This document shows, piece by piece, positions 1 to 6,657 of a stretch of DNA of 13,988 nucleotides (position 1 is its first letter; every line of letters starts with the position of its first letter). The translations under genes and the position numbers were made by a program. The notes under the pieces were generated by a model that saw nothing but the letters and a program-made list of their open reading frames with translations, had not been told where the DNA came from and did not search any database. The stretch is from Clostridia bacterium (GTDB lineage: Bacteria; Bacillota; Clostridia; Christensenellales; UBA1242), in assembly GCA_900766395.1 (NCBI GenBank), contig CAAFWB010000016.1, forward strand, positions 1 through 13,988, read 5' to 3'.

Positions 1-264
1 ATGAAAATCTTTTATCCCATTTCCAGCAAGATAAAACAAAAATATTAAGTGAATTTTGTTTTGTTGAGAAGCATTTAACCATTTGCAACCATCAATCATT
101 TTAAGAATATCATAATCATATTGTTTTCCAATATTCAAATTTTCGCAATCTTTTATGTTATCTCGAAATTCAGCATTTGAAGTGCAAATTGTTCTAAACT
201 CCGAAATTGGCAAATCGCCTTCAACAAACTTTTTTATGATTTCAAGTGCTTCTTTCTTTTCCAT
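1..264 (-). CDS. Unrecognised protein, tandem paralog copy B (3' part cut by window edge)
   Basis: Only the first 88 codons are visible; the reading frame is still open at the left edge. The ATG at 262-264 follows an AGGAGGTT ribosome site. I do not recognise the family. The protein is a paralog of the complete gene just upstream (296-898): the first 20 residues are identical and later blocks match, such as NIGKQYDYDILKMIDGC here against NIGEKFHYDMLDMIDNC there. The N-terminal half looks soluble and helical, with no signal peptide or membrane segment. It starts 31 nt after its paralog stops and is probably co-transcribed with leuS. A role as immunity protein or regulator is possible but unsupported. 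Confidence 0.85.
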   Translation of the reverse strand, partial: MEKKEALEIIKKFVEGDLPISEFRTICTSNAEFRDNIKDCENLNIGKQYDYDILKMIDGCKWLNASQQNKIHLIFLFYLAGNGIKDFH

Positions 265-273
265 TCAACCTCC
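205..273. repeat. 69-nt direct repeat, copy 1 (start region of tandem paralogs)
   Basis: By eye this is base-for-base identical to 839-907. It covers the ribosome site and the first 20 codons of the partial left-edge gene. After a 1-nt difference a further six bases (aaactc) also match. Outside the block the two genes differ clearly. Confidence 0.9.
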
Positions 274-295
274 TAAACTCCTAAATTTATGAGTG

Positions 296-898
296 TTAAT
301 ACTGCTCATAAAACTCGTATTCTTGTTTTGTTTTTGGATTAACAAATATATAAGTCACTCTTTCTCCATTTTCAACCTGCTTGCGGAACACCAAGAAATT
401 GCCCTCTTCGTCTTGTGGCCAATTTCCGCTTTGAGCAAACTCTGGTGGTCGTTTTTCGTATTTGAATGTTTCTTTAATTTGCTTTTTTATCCACTTTTTC
501 TTTTCTTTGTCTGACAAGTCCTTTGGAACTATGGCAATTATGTTCTCATCAACATATTCCATCGCATCGTCTGAAAGCCAGTCCGGGACGATGTCGGCAT
601 ACAAACACGCTTTTTCAAAATAAGATTTTGTCCTAACAAAATTTTTTATGTTTTCATGCACCAAAAAATCAGCAAAAACAATTTGTATTTTGAATTGTTG
701 GTCTGAATTATTCCAATTGCAGTTATCAATCATGTCGAGCATATCATAGTGGAATTTTTCTCCAATATTCATATTCTTATAAACTTGAATAAATTCACGA
801 ATGCTTGAGTCTGATTTGCAAATATCTTTCAATTGTTGAATTGGCAAATCGCCTTCAACAAACTTTTTTATGATTTCAAGTGCTTCTTTCTTTTCCAT
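296..898 (-). CDS. Unrecognised 200-aa protein, tandem paralog copy A
   Basis: Complete 200-residue protein starting at the ATG at 896-898 behind a GGAGGTT ribosome site, 13 nt after the leuS stop, so very likely in the leuS transcript. I do not recognise a named family. Visible parts are an acidic, helical N-terminal region (about 1-100), a middle segment with Trp107 and many acidic residues, a Lys-rich helix (about 130-146), and a C-terminal region around 150-174 with a PPEFAQSGNWPQDEEG motif and an LVFRKQ strand, followed by probable beta strands to the Tyr at the end. Short proteins with a similar PPxxxQxxxWP segment occur among uncharacterised and immunity-type proteins of gut bacteria; that resemblance is from memory and weak. 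There is no signal peptide or membrane helix, so it is probably cytoplasmic. A second copy follows immediately downstream. Confidence 0.88.
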   Translation of the reverse strand: MEKKEALEIIKKFVEGDLPIQQLKDICKSDSSIREFIQVYKNMNIGEKFHYDMLDMIDNCNWNNSDQQFKIQIVFADFLVHENIKNFVRTKSYFEKACLYADIVPDWLSDDAMEYVDENIIAIVPKDLSDKEKKKWIKKQIKETFKYEKRPPEFAQSGNWPQDEEGNFLVFRKQVENGERVTYIFVNPKTKQEYEFYEQY

Positions 899-907
899 TC
901 AACCTCC
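839..907. repeat. 69-nt direct repeat, copy 2 (start region of tandem paralogs)
   Basis: Identical to 205-273. It covers the ribosome site and first 20 codons of the complete paralog. It ends just before the leuS stop codon (912-914), so this copy's upstream flank is leuS itself. Confidence 0.9.
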
Positions 908-911
908 AAAC

Positions 912-3323
912 TCACCCACAAATTACGTTTATGATTTTCCCTGGGATATAGATTACTTTTTTGATTTCGCCAACAATCAAATTTGGATACTCTGCTTTGA
1001 TTTTTTCAATAACTTCATTTTGAGTGGCATTTCTCGATATGAAAACAATGTTTTTCATTTTTCCATTGATTTGGATTGGAAGTTTTATTTCATCTTTCTC
1101 AAGATACTTTTCGTCATATTGTGGCCATTGAGCATCAACAATATTTTCGCCGAACACAATTTCATAAATTTCACTTGTGATATGTGGTGCAAGCGGATTG
1201 AGAAGCGTTAGAAAAATCTTGTATTCATCACGCGTGATAAATCCATCAGTTTTGACAAGTTTTACAAACGACATGAGAGAAGCGATTGCGGTGTTGAGTT
1301 TGAGGTCTGAAATGTCCTCTGTGACTTTTTTGATGAGTGAATTGATTTCGTAGATGTGTTTGTCCGAAACTTTTTCGCCTTTTTGCATGTCTTGCATTTC
1401 CCAAACGCGGTTTAGAAAGTTTGTTATGCCATTTATGCCATCAAAAGTCCATGGCGTGTTGTCTTCGTATCCGCCAAGGAAATGAACGTGAAGTCTTGCG
1501 GCATCACTGCCATATTGTTCAATAACTTGCAAAGGAGAAACTCCGTTTGCCGAACTCTTGCTCATTTTTTTGCCTTCATCGTCCAAAATTAAGCCACTCC
1601 CCATCTTACGTTTGAATGGGTCACGAGATGGAACAGCACCAATTTCATACAAAAAGTTTTGCCAAAAGAATGCATAAAGAACATGGCGCGTGATATGTTC
1701 TGTTCCACCAGTATAGCAATCAACTTCGCCCCAATATTTGAGTTTTTCAAAATCTGCAAGTGCATTTTTGTTGTGCGGATCGCAAAATCTGAGCCAATAC
1801 CAACTCGAGCCTGCCCAGTTTGGCATTGTGTCTGTTTCGCGATGAGCGGGACCGCCACAGTGCGGACAAGTTGTGTTGACCCACGACTCAACTTTTGAAA
1901 GTGGCGACTCTCCACCATCGCCTGGCATATAATCATTAGTTTTTGGCAAGGTGACAGGAAGTTCTTTTTCGTCCACTGCAACCACTCCGCACTTGTCGCA
2001 GAATACAATTGGGAATGGTTCGCCCCAATAGCGTTGACGATTGAACGACCAATCTTGCATTTTGTAGTTAACAACCTTTTTACCCTTTCCCATTGCAACA
2101 AGTTTTTCTGCAATTTTGTGTTTTGCGTCCAACACTTTCATGCCTGAGAACTCTTCGGAGTTGACCATGACTGGATTTTGTTTGAGATAGTCTGCTTTTT
2201 CATATGCTGCGTCAACTCTGTCGTTTTCAATAACTTTTATCATTGGAATATTGAACTCTTTTGCAAAGTCATAATCGCGTTGGTCGTGTGTTGGGACTGC
2301 CATAACCATGCCCGTGCCATATCCACAAAGAACAAAGTCAGCAATATATATTGGAACACGTTTGCCATTTACTGGATTAACGGCATAAATTCCGTCAAGC
2401 AAGCAACCTGTTTTGTCTTTTTGATTTGAAATTCGGTCAAACTCACTGCGATAAGCGGTTTGTTCTTGATATGCTCTCACTTCGTCAATGTTTTTGATTG
2501 ATGAAGCGAGTTCTTTGATAAGATGATGTTCGGGTGCCATAACCATGAACGTTATGCCGTATATTGTTTCGATGCAAGTTGTGAAAATGTCTGCTGTTGT
2601 CAAATTTTTTCCGCTGTGGTCCACAATATCAAATGTCACTTGCATTCCTTCACTTCTGCCAATCCAGTTGCGTTGGAGCTCTTTGAGGTTTTCATTCATT
2701 TCAATTCGGTCAACATTTTCAAGAAGTTTTTCGGAATACTCTTTCATTTTGAGGAACCAAACATTCTTTTCCTTTTGAACAACTTTTCCGTGACATCTGT
2801 CACAAATGCCGCCTTGACTGTCTTCATTCGAAAGAACGGTTTTGCAATTTGGGCAATAGTTGACAACACCTTTTTGCTTGTATGCTTTTCCATTTTCAAA
2901 AAGTTTCAAAAAAATCCATTGCGTCCACTTGTAATAATCTTCGTCACTTGTGCAAAATGCTCTGTCGTAATCAAATGAAAGTCCAATTTGTTTTGATTGT
3001 GCCATTGCGTTTTTCATTCCGTTTGCAACAAACTCTTTTGGATCAATGCCAGTTTTGAGTGCCGCGTTTTCTGCGGGTAAACCAAAAGAATCTCCACCAA
3101 TTGGAAACAAAACATTATAGCCTTGTAGTCTTTTCATGCGAGCAAGCGCGTCCGCTGGAACTGAGCCTTTGAGATGTCCCATATGCAAATTCCCACTGAT
3201 ATTAAAAAACTCATACAAAACATAATATTTTGGCTTTGTTGGGTGAAAATCAACTGCTTGAAAGCATTTGTCTTTATCCCATTTGTCCTGCCATTTTTTT
3301 TCTATTGCTTTGAAATCATACAT
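912..3323 (-). CDS. leuS: Leucyl-tRNA synthetase
   Basis: Cytoplasmic class Ia synthetase charging tRNA-Leu with leucine. The 803 residues are near full length for a bacterial LeuRS. Visible in order: the HIGH signature as HMGH (47-50) after YEFFNISGN; GGDSFGLPAENAA (76-88); a Cys4 zinc knuckle (C157, C160, C174, C177); the CP1 editing domain with TTCIET (248-253) and HDQRD (346-350, editing aspartates kept); a second Cys4 cluster (C442, C445, C486, C489); RETDTMPNWAGSSWY (495-509); KMSKS (586-590); the anticodon-binding region; and a C-terminal domain ending in KKVIYIPGKIINVI. Family members usually have TTRPDT and GWDxFGLP, so this is a divergent subtype. The ATG at 3321-3323 has a GGGAG ribosome site and its own promoter. 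The mRNA leader is only about 27 nt, too short for a T-box. It heads a likely operon with the two tandem paralogs downstream. Confidence 0.97.
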   Translation of the reverse strand: MYDFKAIEKKWQDKWDKDKCFQAVDFHPTKPKYYVLYEFFNISGNLHMGHLKGSVPADALARMKRLQGYNVLFPIGGDSFGLPAENAALKTGIDPKEFVANGMKNAMAQSKQIGLSFDYDRAFCTSDEDYYKWTQWIFLKLFENGKAYKQKGVVNYCPNCKTVLSNEDSQGGICDRCHGKVVQKEKNVWFLKMKEYSEKLLENVDRIEMNENLKELQRNWIGRSEGMQVTFDIVDHSGKNLTTADIFTTCIETIYGITFMVMAPEHHLIKELASSIKNIDEVRAYQEQTAYRSEFDRISNQKDKTGCLLDGIYAVNPVNGKRVPIYIADFVLCGYGTGMVMAVPTHDQRDYDFAKEFNIPMIKVIENDRVDAAYEKADYLKQNPVMVNSEEFSGMKVLDAKHKIAEKLVAMGKGKKVVNYKMQDWSFNRQRYWGEPFPIVFCDKCGVVAVDEKELPVTLPKTNDYMPGDGGESPLSKVESWVNTTCPHCGGPAHRETDTMPNWAGSSWYWLRFCDPHNKNALADFEKLKYWGEVDCYTGGTEHITRHVLYAFFWQNFLYEIGAVPSRDPFKRKMGSGLILDDEGKKMSKSSANGVSPLQVIEQYGSDAARLHVHFLGGYEDNTPWTFDGINGITNFLNRVWEMQDMQKGEKVSDKHIYEINSLIKKVTEDISDLKLNTAIASLMSFVKLVKTDGFITRDEYKIFLTLLNPLAPHITSEIYEIVFGENIVDAQWPQYDEKYLEKDEIKLPIQINGKMKNIVFISRNATQNEVIEKIKAEYPNLIVGEIKKVIYIPGKIINVICG

Positions 3324-3356
3324 AATAAAAAACTCCCGTAAACCTTTCTTGTGTTG

Positions 3357-3385
3357 ATTTTATCACAATCAAATTTTACGGTCAA
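3357..3385 (-). promoter_or_regulatory. Sigma-A promoter of leuS
   Basis: Read on the minus strand: -35 TTGACC (3380-3385), 17-nt spacer, -10 TAAAAT (3357-3362), preceded by TG in the extended -10 position. Transcription should start near 3350, leaving a leader of about 27 nt with only the GGGAG ribosome site. Confidence 0.8.
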
Positions 3386-3416
3386 TAAATAACATTTATT
3401 TTGCTGTTAAATTCAC

Positions 3417-3947
3417 TTATAAAAAGGATTTGTTGAGCAAGTCTTCTTTGAGTTTTTTATATTCTTCTTCCGTGATTGCTCCGCTTTCTTTGAGTTTGTT
3501 GAGTTTTTCAATCTCTTCGGTCAACAAGTCAACTTTGCTCTTAATTTCATAGTCATCTTTGTCAAGCACAACTTCGTTTTCTTGTTTTGGCACACTTTGT
3601 TCTCCGATATGATTATAGCTGAAAGTCGAAACTCTTGAATAACGTGAAACCAAAAGTTCAACCCAAAACGCCATTGCCCACACAATGAGATTATTAAATA
3701 TATTCAGAACCAAAAGCGTGACAAACATGGATTTTTTGTCAACAATTTGTTTGAGCGTTTTGTTTCGCATAATCAAAAAAATTATTCCTGTGATTATTGA
3801 AAGCGCTGCATAAACTCCGTCAAGCACAATATAATATGTTTTTGCTTGAAAATAAAAAATATCTGAAAACAGTTGAGCAAATGAAAACATTGCTGAACCA
3901 ACACACACAATCCCTGCAATCAATAATGCTTTTCTTAATTGTTTCAT
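3417..3947 (-). CDS. Small membrane protein with C-terminal SHOCT-like segment
   Basis: 176 residues, ATG at 3945-3947 behind a GAGGGG ribosome site. Three to four hydrophobic segments are visible (about 7-28, 38-60 and 74-100), then a polar linker (about 101-137), then an amphipathic C-terminal stretch (about 140-173) reading LLTEEIEKLNKLKESGAIT followed by EEEYKKLKEDLL. That last stretch fits the SHOCT (short C-terminal) pattern of a helical hairpin with GxIT/SxEEF at the turn, often found at the end of otherwise unrelated membrane proteins and thought to mediate interactions. The specific function is unknown. It lies 74 nt downstream of the pnuC-like gene with no obvious terminator between them, so it may be the last gene of that transcript. 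leuS has its own promoter after it. Confidence 0.85.
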   Translation of the reverse strand: MKQLRKALLIAGIVCVGSAMFSFAQLFSDIFYFQAKTYYIVLDGVYAALSIITGIIFLIMRNKTLKQIVDKKSMFVTLLVLNIFNNLIVWAMAFWVELLVSRYSRVSTFSYNHIGEQSVPKQENEVVLDKDDYEIKSKVDLLTEEIEKLNKLKESGAITEEEYKKLKEDLLNKSFL

Positions 3948-4021
3948 AATCCCCTCTTAAATTATTGTAGTGCATTTAAAAAATAATTAAAACAAATTTT
4001 CGTCTTTTTCTTTATTTTCAA

Positions 4022-4747
4022 TCATTTTGCATTTTGGTTCAAAATCTCGTCATTTTTTTGGTTTTCGTTCTTGTTCGTTTTTTGCTTTTTCTCAATCACG
4101 ATCCATTCAACAAGCCCATAAATATTCATAACAAAATACATCACTGACACAACCAACATCATTGGCGCAGATTGAGTGTTTTTTACTGTGTTAATAATCC
4201 AAATTGCGAGATCTATCGTGTTGTTTGCAAGCCACACATACCAACTCTCTCGAAACCTAAATGTCAACAAAAATATTCCTGCAAGATTTATCATCTGGCT
4301 CGCCGAATCCAAAAAAGCGAGATTCTGTCCTGGAATGAGAGTTAACAAAAATCCAACACCAGCACTGAGTGCCACCAGTCCAAGTGAAAGCACAATGCCC
4401 CATCCAACCGACAATGAACGAACTTTGACAGTTTTATCTTCGGTTTTTTTGAACCATTTGACTAGTCCGATAATTTGTATTGGTGTGTAAGCAAGAACTG
4501 TAAAAATTGCAAAACCAAACAAACCATTAAAATAACATACTATTGCGTAGGTGATGCTAAACAAAATTCCAAATATATAATTATACCACTTGCCAACAGC
4601 CATATAATAGGCGTTAAGAAATCCAAATAATAGAGTTGTTAATCCCCAAATATAATCTTTGAAAATAACTGCAAACGCAACCGAAACAAGAACAATGATG
4701 GAGGGTATTATAATGTCATATATGAGAGTTTTTTTGTTTATTTTCAT
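4022..4747 (-). CDS. pnuC: PnuC-type nicotinamide riboside/mononucleotide transporter
   Basis: 241-residue polytopic membrane protein with about seven hydrophobic segments. The signature lies at 165-183: a charged Arg-Glu pair, then SWYVWLANNTIDLAIW, matching the PnuC W-x-x-W-x-x-x-N pattern; GLVEWI (211-216) fits the last helix. PnuC proteins carry vitamin B3 precursors, mainly nicotinamide riboside, by facilitated diffusion, with trapping by phosphorylation inside. The substrate is inferred from the family; PnuT and PnuX relatives carry thiamine or riboflavin, and I see no riboswitch upstream that would suggest those. The C-terminal tail (217-241) is polar, Lys/Asn/Gln-rich and cytoplasmic. 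The ATG (4745-4747) directly abuts the TAG of the upstream gene (4748-4750) with only a weak AAGG site, suggesting translational coupling. Nicotinamidase and Nudix genes at 7.5-8.7 kb fit the same pathway. Confidence 0.88.
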   Translation of the reverse strand: MKINKKTLIYDIIIPSIIVLVSVAFAVIFKDYIWGLTTLLFGFLNAYYMAVGKWYNYIFGILFSITYAIVCYFNGLFGFAIFTVLAYTPIQIIGLVKWFKKTEDKTVKVRSLSVGWGIVLSLGLVALSAGVGFLLTLIPGQNLAFLDSASQMINLAGIFLLTFRFRESWYVWLANNTIDLAIWIINTVKNTQSAPMMLVVSVMYFVMNIYGLVEWIVIEKKQKTNKNENQKNDEILNQNAK

Positions 4748-5626
4748 CTACGCCTTCAAAACATAATAGTTTATGTCGTCAACAACAACAAAATCATAGT
4801 CTTTGACGCCAAGCCCTCTCAAAGAATATGCAAATCCGTTATTTTCTGAATTTCCAATTAATGCATTGACAAAAGGTTTTGCAATCATGAGATTAAAGTC
4901 GTCACTCGTTCCAAATTTAAACACAAGATTGAGTGTGTTCAAGAAACTTTTTGTGTCTTGACTATTTAGATTATTTATCTCAATATCTTTGCTTAAAACT
5001 TCATATTCAAAAGCATTTTCACCTTTTTTTATTGTCGATGTTGAAGAGATATAAAGATAGTCAGGAATTCTTTTTGCGACTATATTTGTTGGAAAAGAAT
5101 TCATTTTTTGTTTAAGTTCGCGGACGTCAACTTTGACAACAATATTTATATCTGCTTCATTTTCGCGTACTTCAAGAAATTTGAGTTGAATAAAATAAAT
5201 TTGCAATTTATTTCCTGAAACATCAAGAGTCATTCCCTCTTCATTTTGGTTTATCAAATTGTTGATTATTGCACCGAGTTGCTTGTCTGAAAGAAGAAGA
5301 TCTGCTGAAATTTGTGACTCAACGCCAATTCCCTCTTCTTTGATTTTGTAGCCATCTTCTTCAGTATATGAAATGAGTCCTTCCATTTTTGCATTCACTG
5401 CAATTTGTGCATCTTTCATGTCATTATCAGAAAATTTTGAATCGTATTTTGATTCGTCAACTTTTTGGTTGAGCGTTTTGATTTGTGAAATTGTTGAAAA
5501 AACATCAACACCATATTTTTGTTTGACAATCAAACATCCAATGCCCAAAATCAACGCAAGTGTGATTATGATTGAAAAAAGCCAAATAATAAATCTCACA
5601 ATAAAAGGTTTTCTTGCTTTTGCCAT
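4748..5626 (-). CDS. Unknown membrane-anchored extracytoplasmic protein
   Basis: 292 residues, starting at the ATG at 5624-5626 behind a strong AGGAGG ribosome site. A basic N-terminus (MAKARK) is followed by one hydrophobic helix (about 12-34), which fits an uncleaved signal anchor with the remaining 255 residues outside the cell. That part alternates short strands and helices, with LSDKQLGAIINNLINQNEEG around 112-131 and strands such as ADINIVVKVDVREL around 158-171, as in lipid- or peptide-binding beta-sheet domains, but I cannot name a family. There is no usable lipobox. It is first in the transcript with the PnuC-type transporter, whose start codon directly follows this stop codon. That tight coupling may mean a shared membrane role, but this is inference. 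Confidence 0.8.
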   Translation of the reverse strand: MAKARKPFIVRFIIWLFSIIITLALILGIGCLIVKQKYGVDVFSTISQIKTLNQKVDESKYDSKFSDNDMKDAQIAVNAKMEGLISYTEEDGYKIKEEGIGVESQISADLLLSDKQLGAIINNLINQNEEGMTLDVSGNKLQIYFIQLKFLEVRENEADINIVVKVDVRELKQKMNSFPTNIVAKRIPDYLYISSTSTIKKGENAFEYEVLSKDIEINNLNSQDTKSFLNTLNLVFKFGTSDDFNLMIAKPFVNALIGNSENNGFAYSLRGLGVKDYDFVVVDDINYYVLKA

Positions 5627-5647
5627 AAGTCCTCCTAATACAAAAAT

Positions 5648-5682
5648 ATATTAGCACATCACTTCAAAAATGAAAAGCATTA
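5648..5682 (-). promoter_or_regulatory. Promoter of the 5626-to-3417 transcript (extended -10)
   Basis: On the minus strand, TGC precedes TAATAT (-10, 5648-5653), an extended -10 element. The -35 hexamer at 17-nt spacing is the weak TTTTCA at about 5671-5676. It lies back to back with the plus-strand promoter at 5690-5718. Confidence 0.5.
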
Positions 5683-5689
5683 TTTGTTA

Positions 5690-5718
5690 TTGAAATTTCT
5701 TCTTACATCATTTATAAT
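5690..5718 (+). promoter_or_regulatory. Sigma-A promoter giving a leaderless mRNA
   Basis: -35 TTGAAA (5690-5695), 17-nt spacer, -10 TATAAT (5713-5718). Only six bases separate the -10 from the ATG at 5725-5727, so the expected transcription start falls on or next to the A of the start codon. No Shine-Dalgarno sequence precedes that ATG. Confidence 0.75.
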
Positions 5719-5724
5719 AAAATT

Positions 5725-6657
5725 ATGTCAAATAAATTTGAAAACCAAAACTTTTTTAATTTGCTTAATCTGCTTCAAAATAATGCCATTTCAGAAAATG
5801 ATTGCGAAGCTTTTGTTGAAGCACTTTATCACGCATATTGCAAAACAAAAAAACAAATTTCGGCAGAACTTGAGTTTTATTGCGACGAAGAAAATGTTTT
5901 TGGTGAAGACTCATCTGCCAAGATGGGAAGTTATGTTGATGGAGTGATAAAAATTAACAAAATTAACTTCAAAAATACATTATGTTCTGAAAATCGTTCA
6001 AAGCGTTTTGTGATGTTGCTCACTCTAATTCACGAAAATCGTCATTTTATTCAAGATCAAGAAAATTTCAATCAATCGGAAGCACTCAACTTTGCCTCTT
6101 TGGGACTAAAACTTTTTCATTCGTATGTCAATGTCAAAGGCGCAGTGATGAAAAAATATAAACAAAAAATTTCTGAAAGCCCAATCAATCATGCGATATA
6201 TACCGCTTTGATTCAAAACGAAATTGAATCAATTATCAACATGAAAAATGAAGGATATTTGCTCTTCCCTTGGGAAATTGATGCGCGAGATTTCACATTG
6301 CGAGAAATAAAAGAAATTTCCGAATATTTCCCACCTTTTGAAAACTTGTTTATCAACATGCTCTATCAATCTTGGCAAATCAGAAATCAATTCTCTTCAC
6401 AATTCTCGATTTTTGATTTATTGACAGATGGCGAAAAATATATCAATGTCCATAGTGACATTTTGACTGATGCACAAACAGAAGTTCAAGAGTTTGGATC
6501 ATATAAAAACAAACTTCTCAATTTGTTAAAACAAAACAATATAACAAACAAAGAACAAGAAACAGATTTTGTAAAAAAATTATATCCTTATGAATTTTTT
6601 AACATCAATAAATCAAGAGCTTACGCAAAGGAGAATGGTCATGGAAAACAATTTTGA
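5725..6657 (+). CDS. Putative zinc-metallopeptidase-like protein (HExxH), paralog 1
   Basis: 310 residues, not recognised as a named family. The core is LTLIHENRHFIQD, with an HExxH zinc-binding motif at His103, Glu104 and His107. About 75 residues later comes PWEIDARDFT, with Glu184 and Asp186 as candidate third ligand. HExxH plus a distal acidic residue is the gluzincin-like arrangement, so hydrolysis of peptides is plausible but unproven. There is no signal peptide or membrane helix, so it probably acts in the cytoplasm. The ATG at 5725 sits about seven bases after a perfect -10 and has no ribosome site, so translation is probably leaderless. The gene overlaps its paralog by 17 nt. Shared blocks are LYHAYCKTKKQ, GSYxxGxIKIN, LIHENRHF, EIDARxxT and FVKKLYPYEF. 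It is transcribed divergently from the gene at 4748-5626. Confidence 0.85.
   Translation: MSNKFENQNFFNLLNLLQNNAISENDCEAFVEALYHAYCKTKKQISAELEFYCDEENVFGEDSSAKMGSYVDGVIKINKINFKNTLCSENRSKRFVMLLTLIHENRHFIQDQENFNQSEALNFASLGLKLFHSYVNVKGAVMKKYKQKISESPINHAIYTALIQNEIESIINMKNEGYLLFPWEIDARDFTLREIKEISEYFPPFENLFINMLYQSWQIRNQFSSQFSIFDLLTDGEKYINVHSDILTDAQTEVQEFGSYKNKLLNLLKQNNITNKEQETDFVKKLYPYEFFNINKSRAYAKENGHGKQF
6627..6633 (+). promoter_or_regulatory. Ribosome binding site fixing the start of paralog 2
   Basis: AAAGGAG lies 7 nt before the ATG at 6641. In-frame ATGs at 6590 (no ribosome site) and 6635 (1 nt spacing) are poor alternatives. The site lies inside the 3' end of the upstream paralog. Confidence 0.8.

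Noticed and set aside
1589..2978. Several long open frames on both strands inside leuS (for example 1589-2113 minus, 2523-2978 plus)
   Set aside because: They overlap a certain leuS frame throughout, have no ribosome sites and give low-complexity or Cys/Phe-rich translations typical of shadow frames.
3324..3416. T-box riboswitch upstream of leuS
   Set aside because: The promoter at 3357-3385 leaves a leader of about 27 nt; a T-box needs roughly 200 nt and its AGGGUGGNACCGCG-like box is absent.
5534..5560. Lipobox in the 292-aa membrane-anchored protein (Cys31)
   Set aside because: The residues before the cysteine are Gly-Ile-Gly rather than the L-A/S-G/A pattern, and the cysteine lies inside the hydrophobic helix.
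6590..6640. Upstream start for the second HExxH gene
   Set aside because: No ribosome site precedes 6590, and the ideal AAAGGAG site points to 6641; the extra residues have no counterpart in the paralog.
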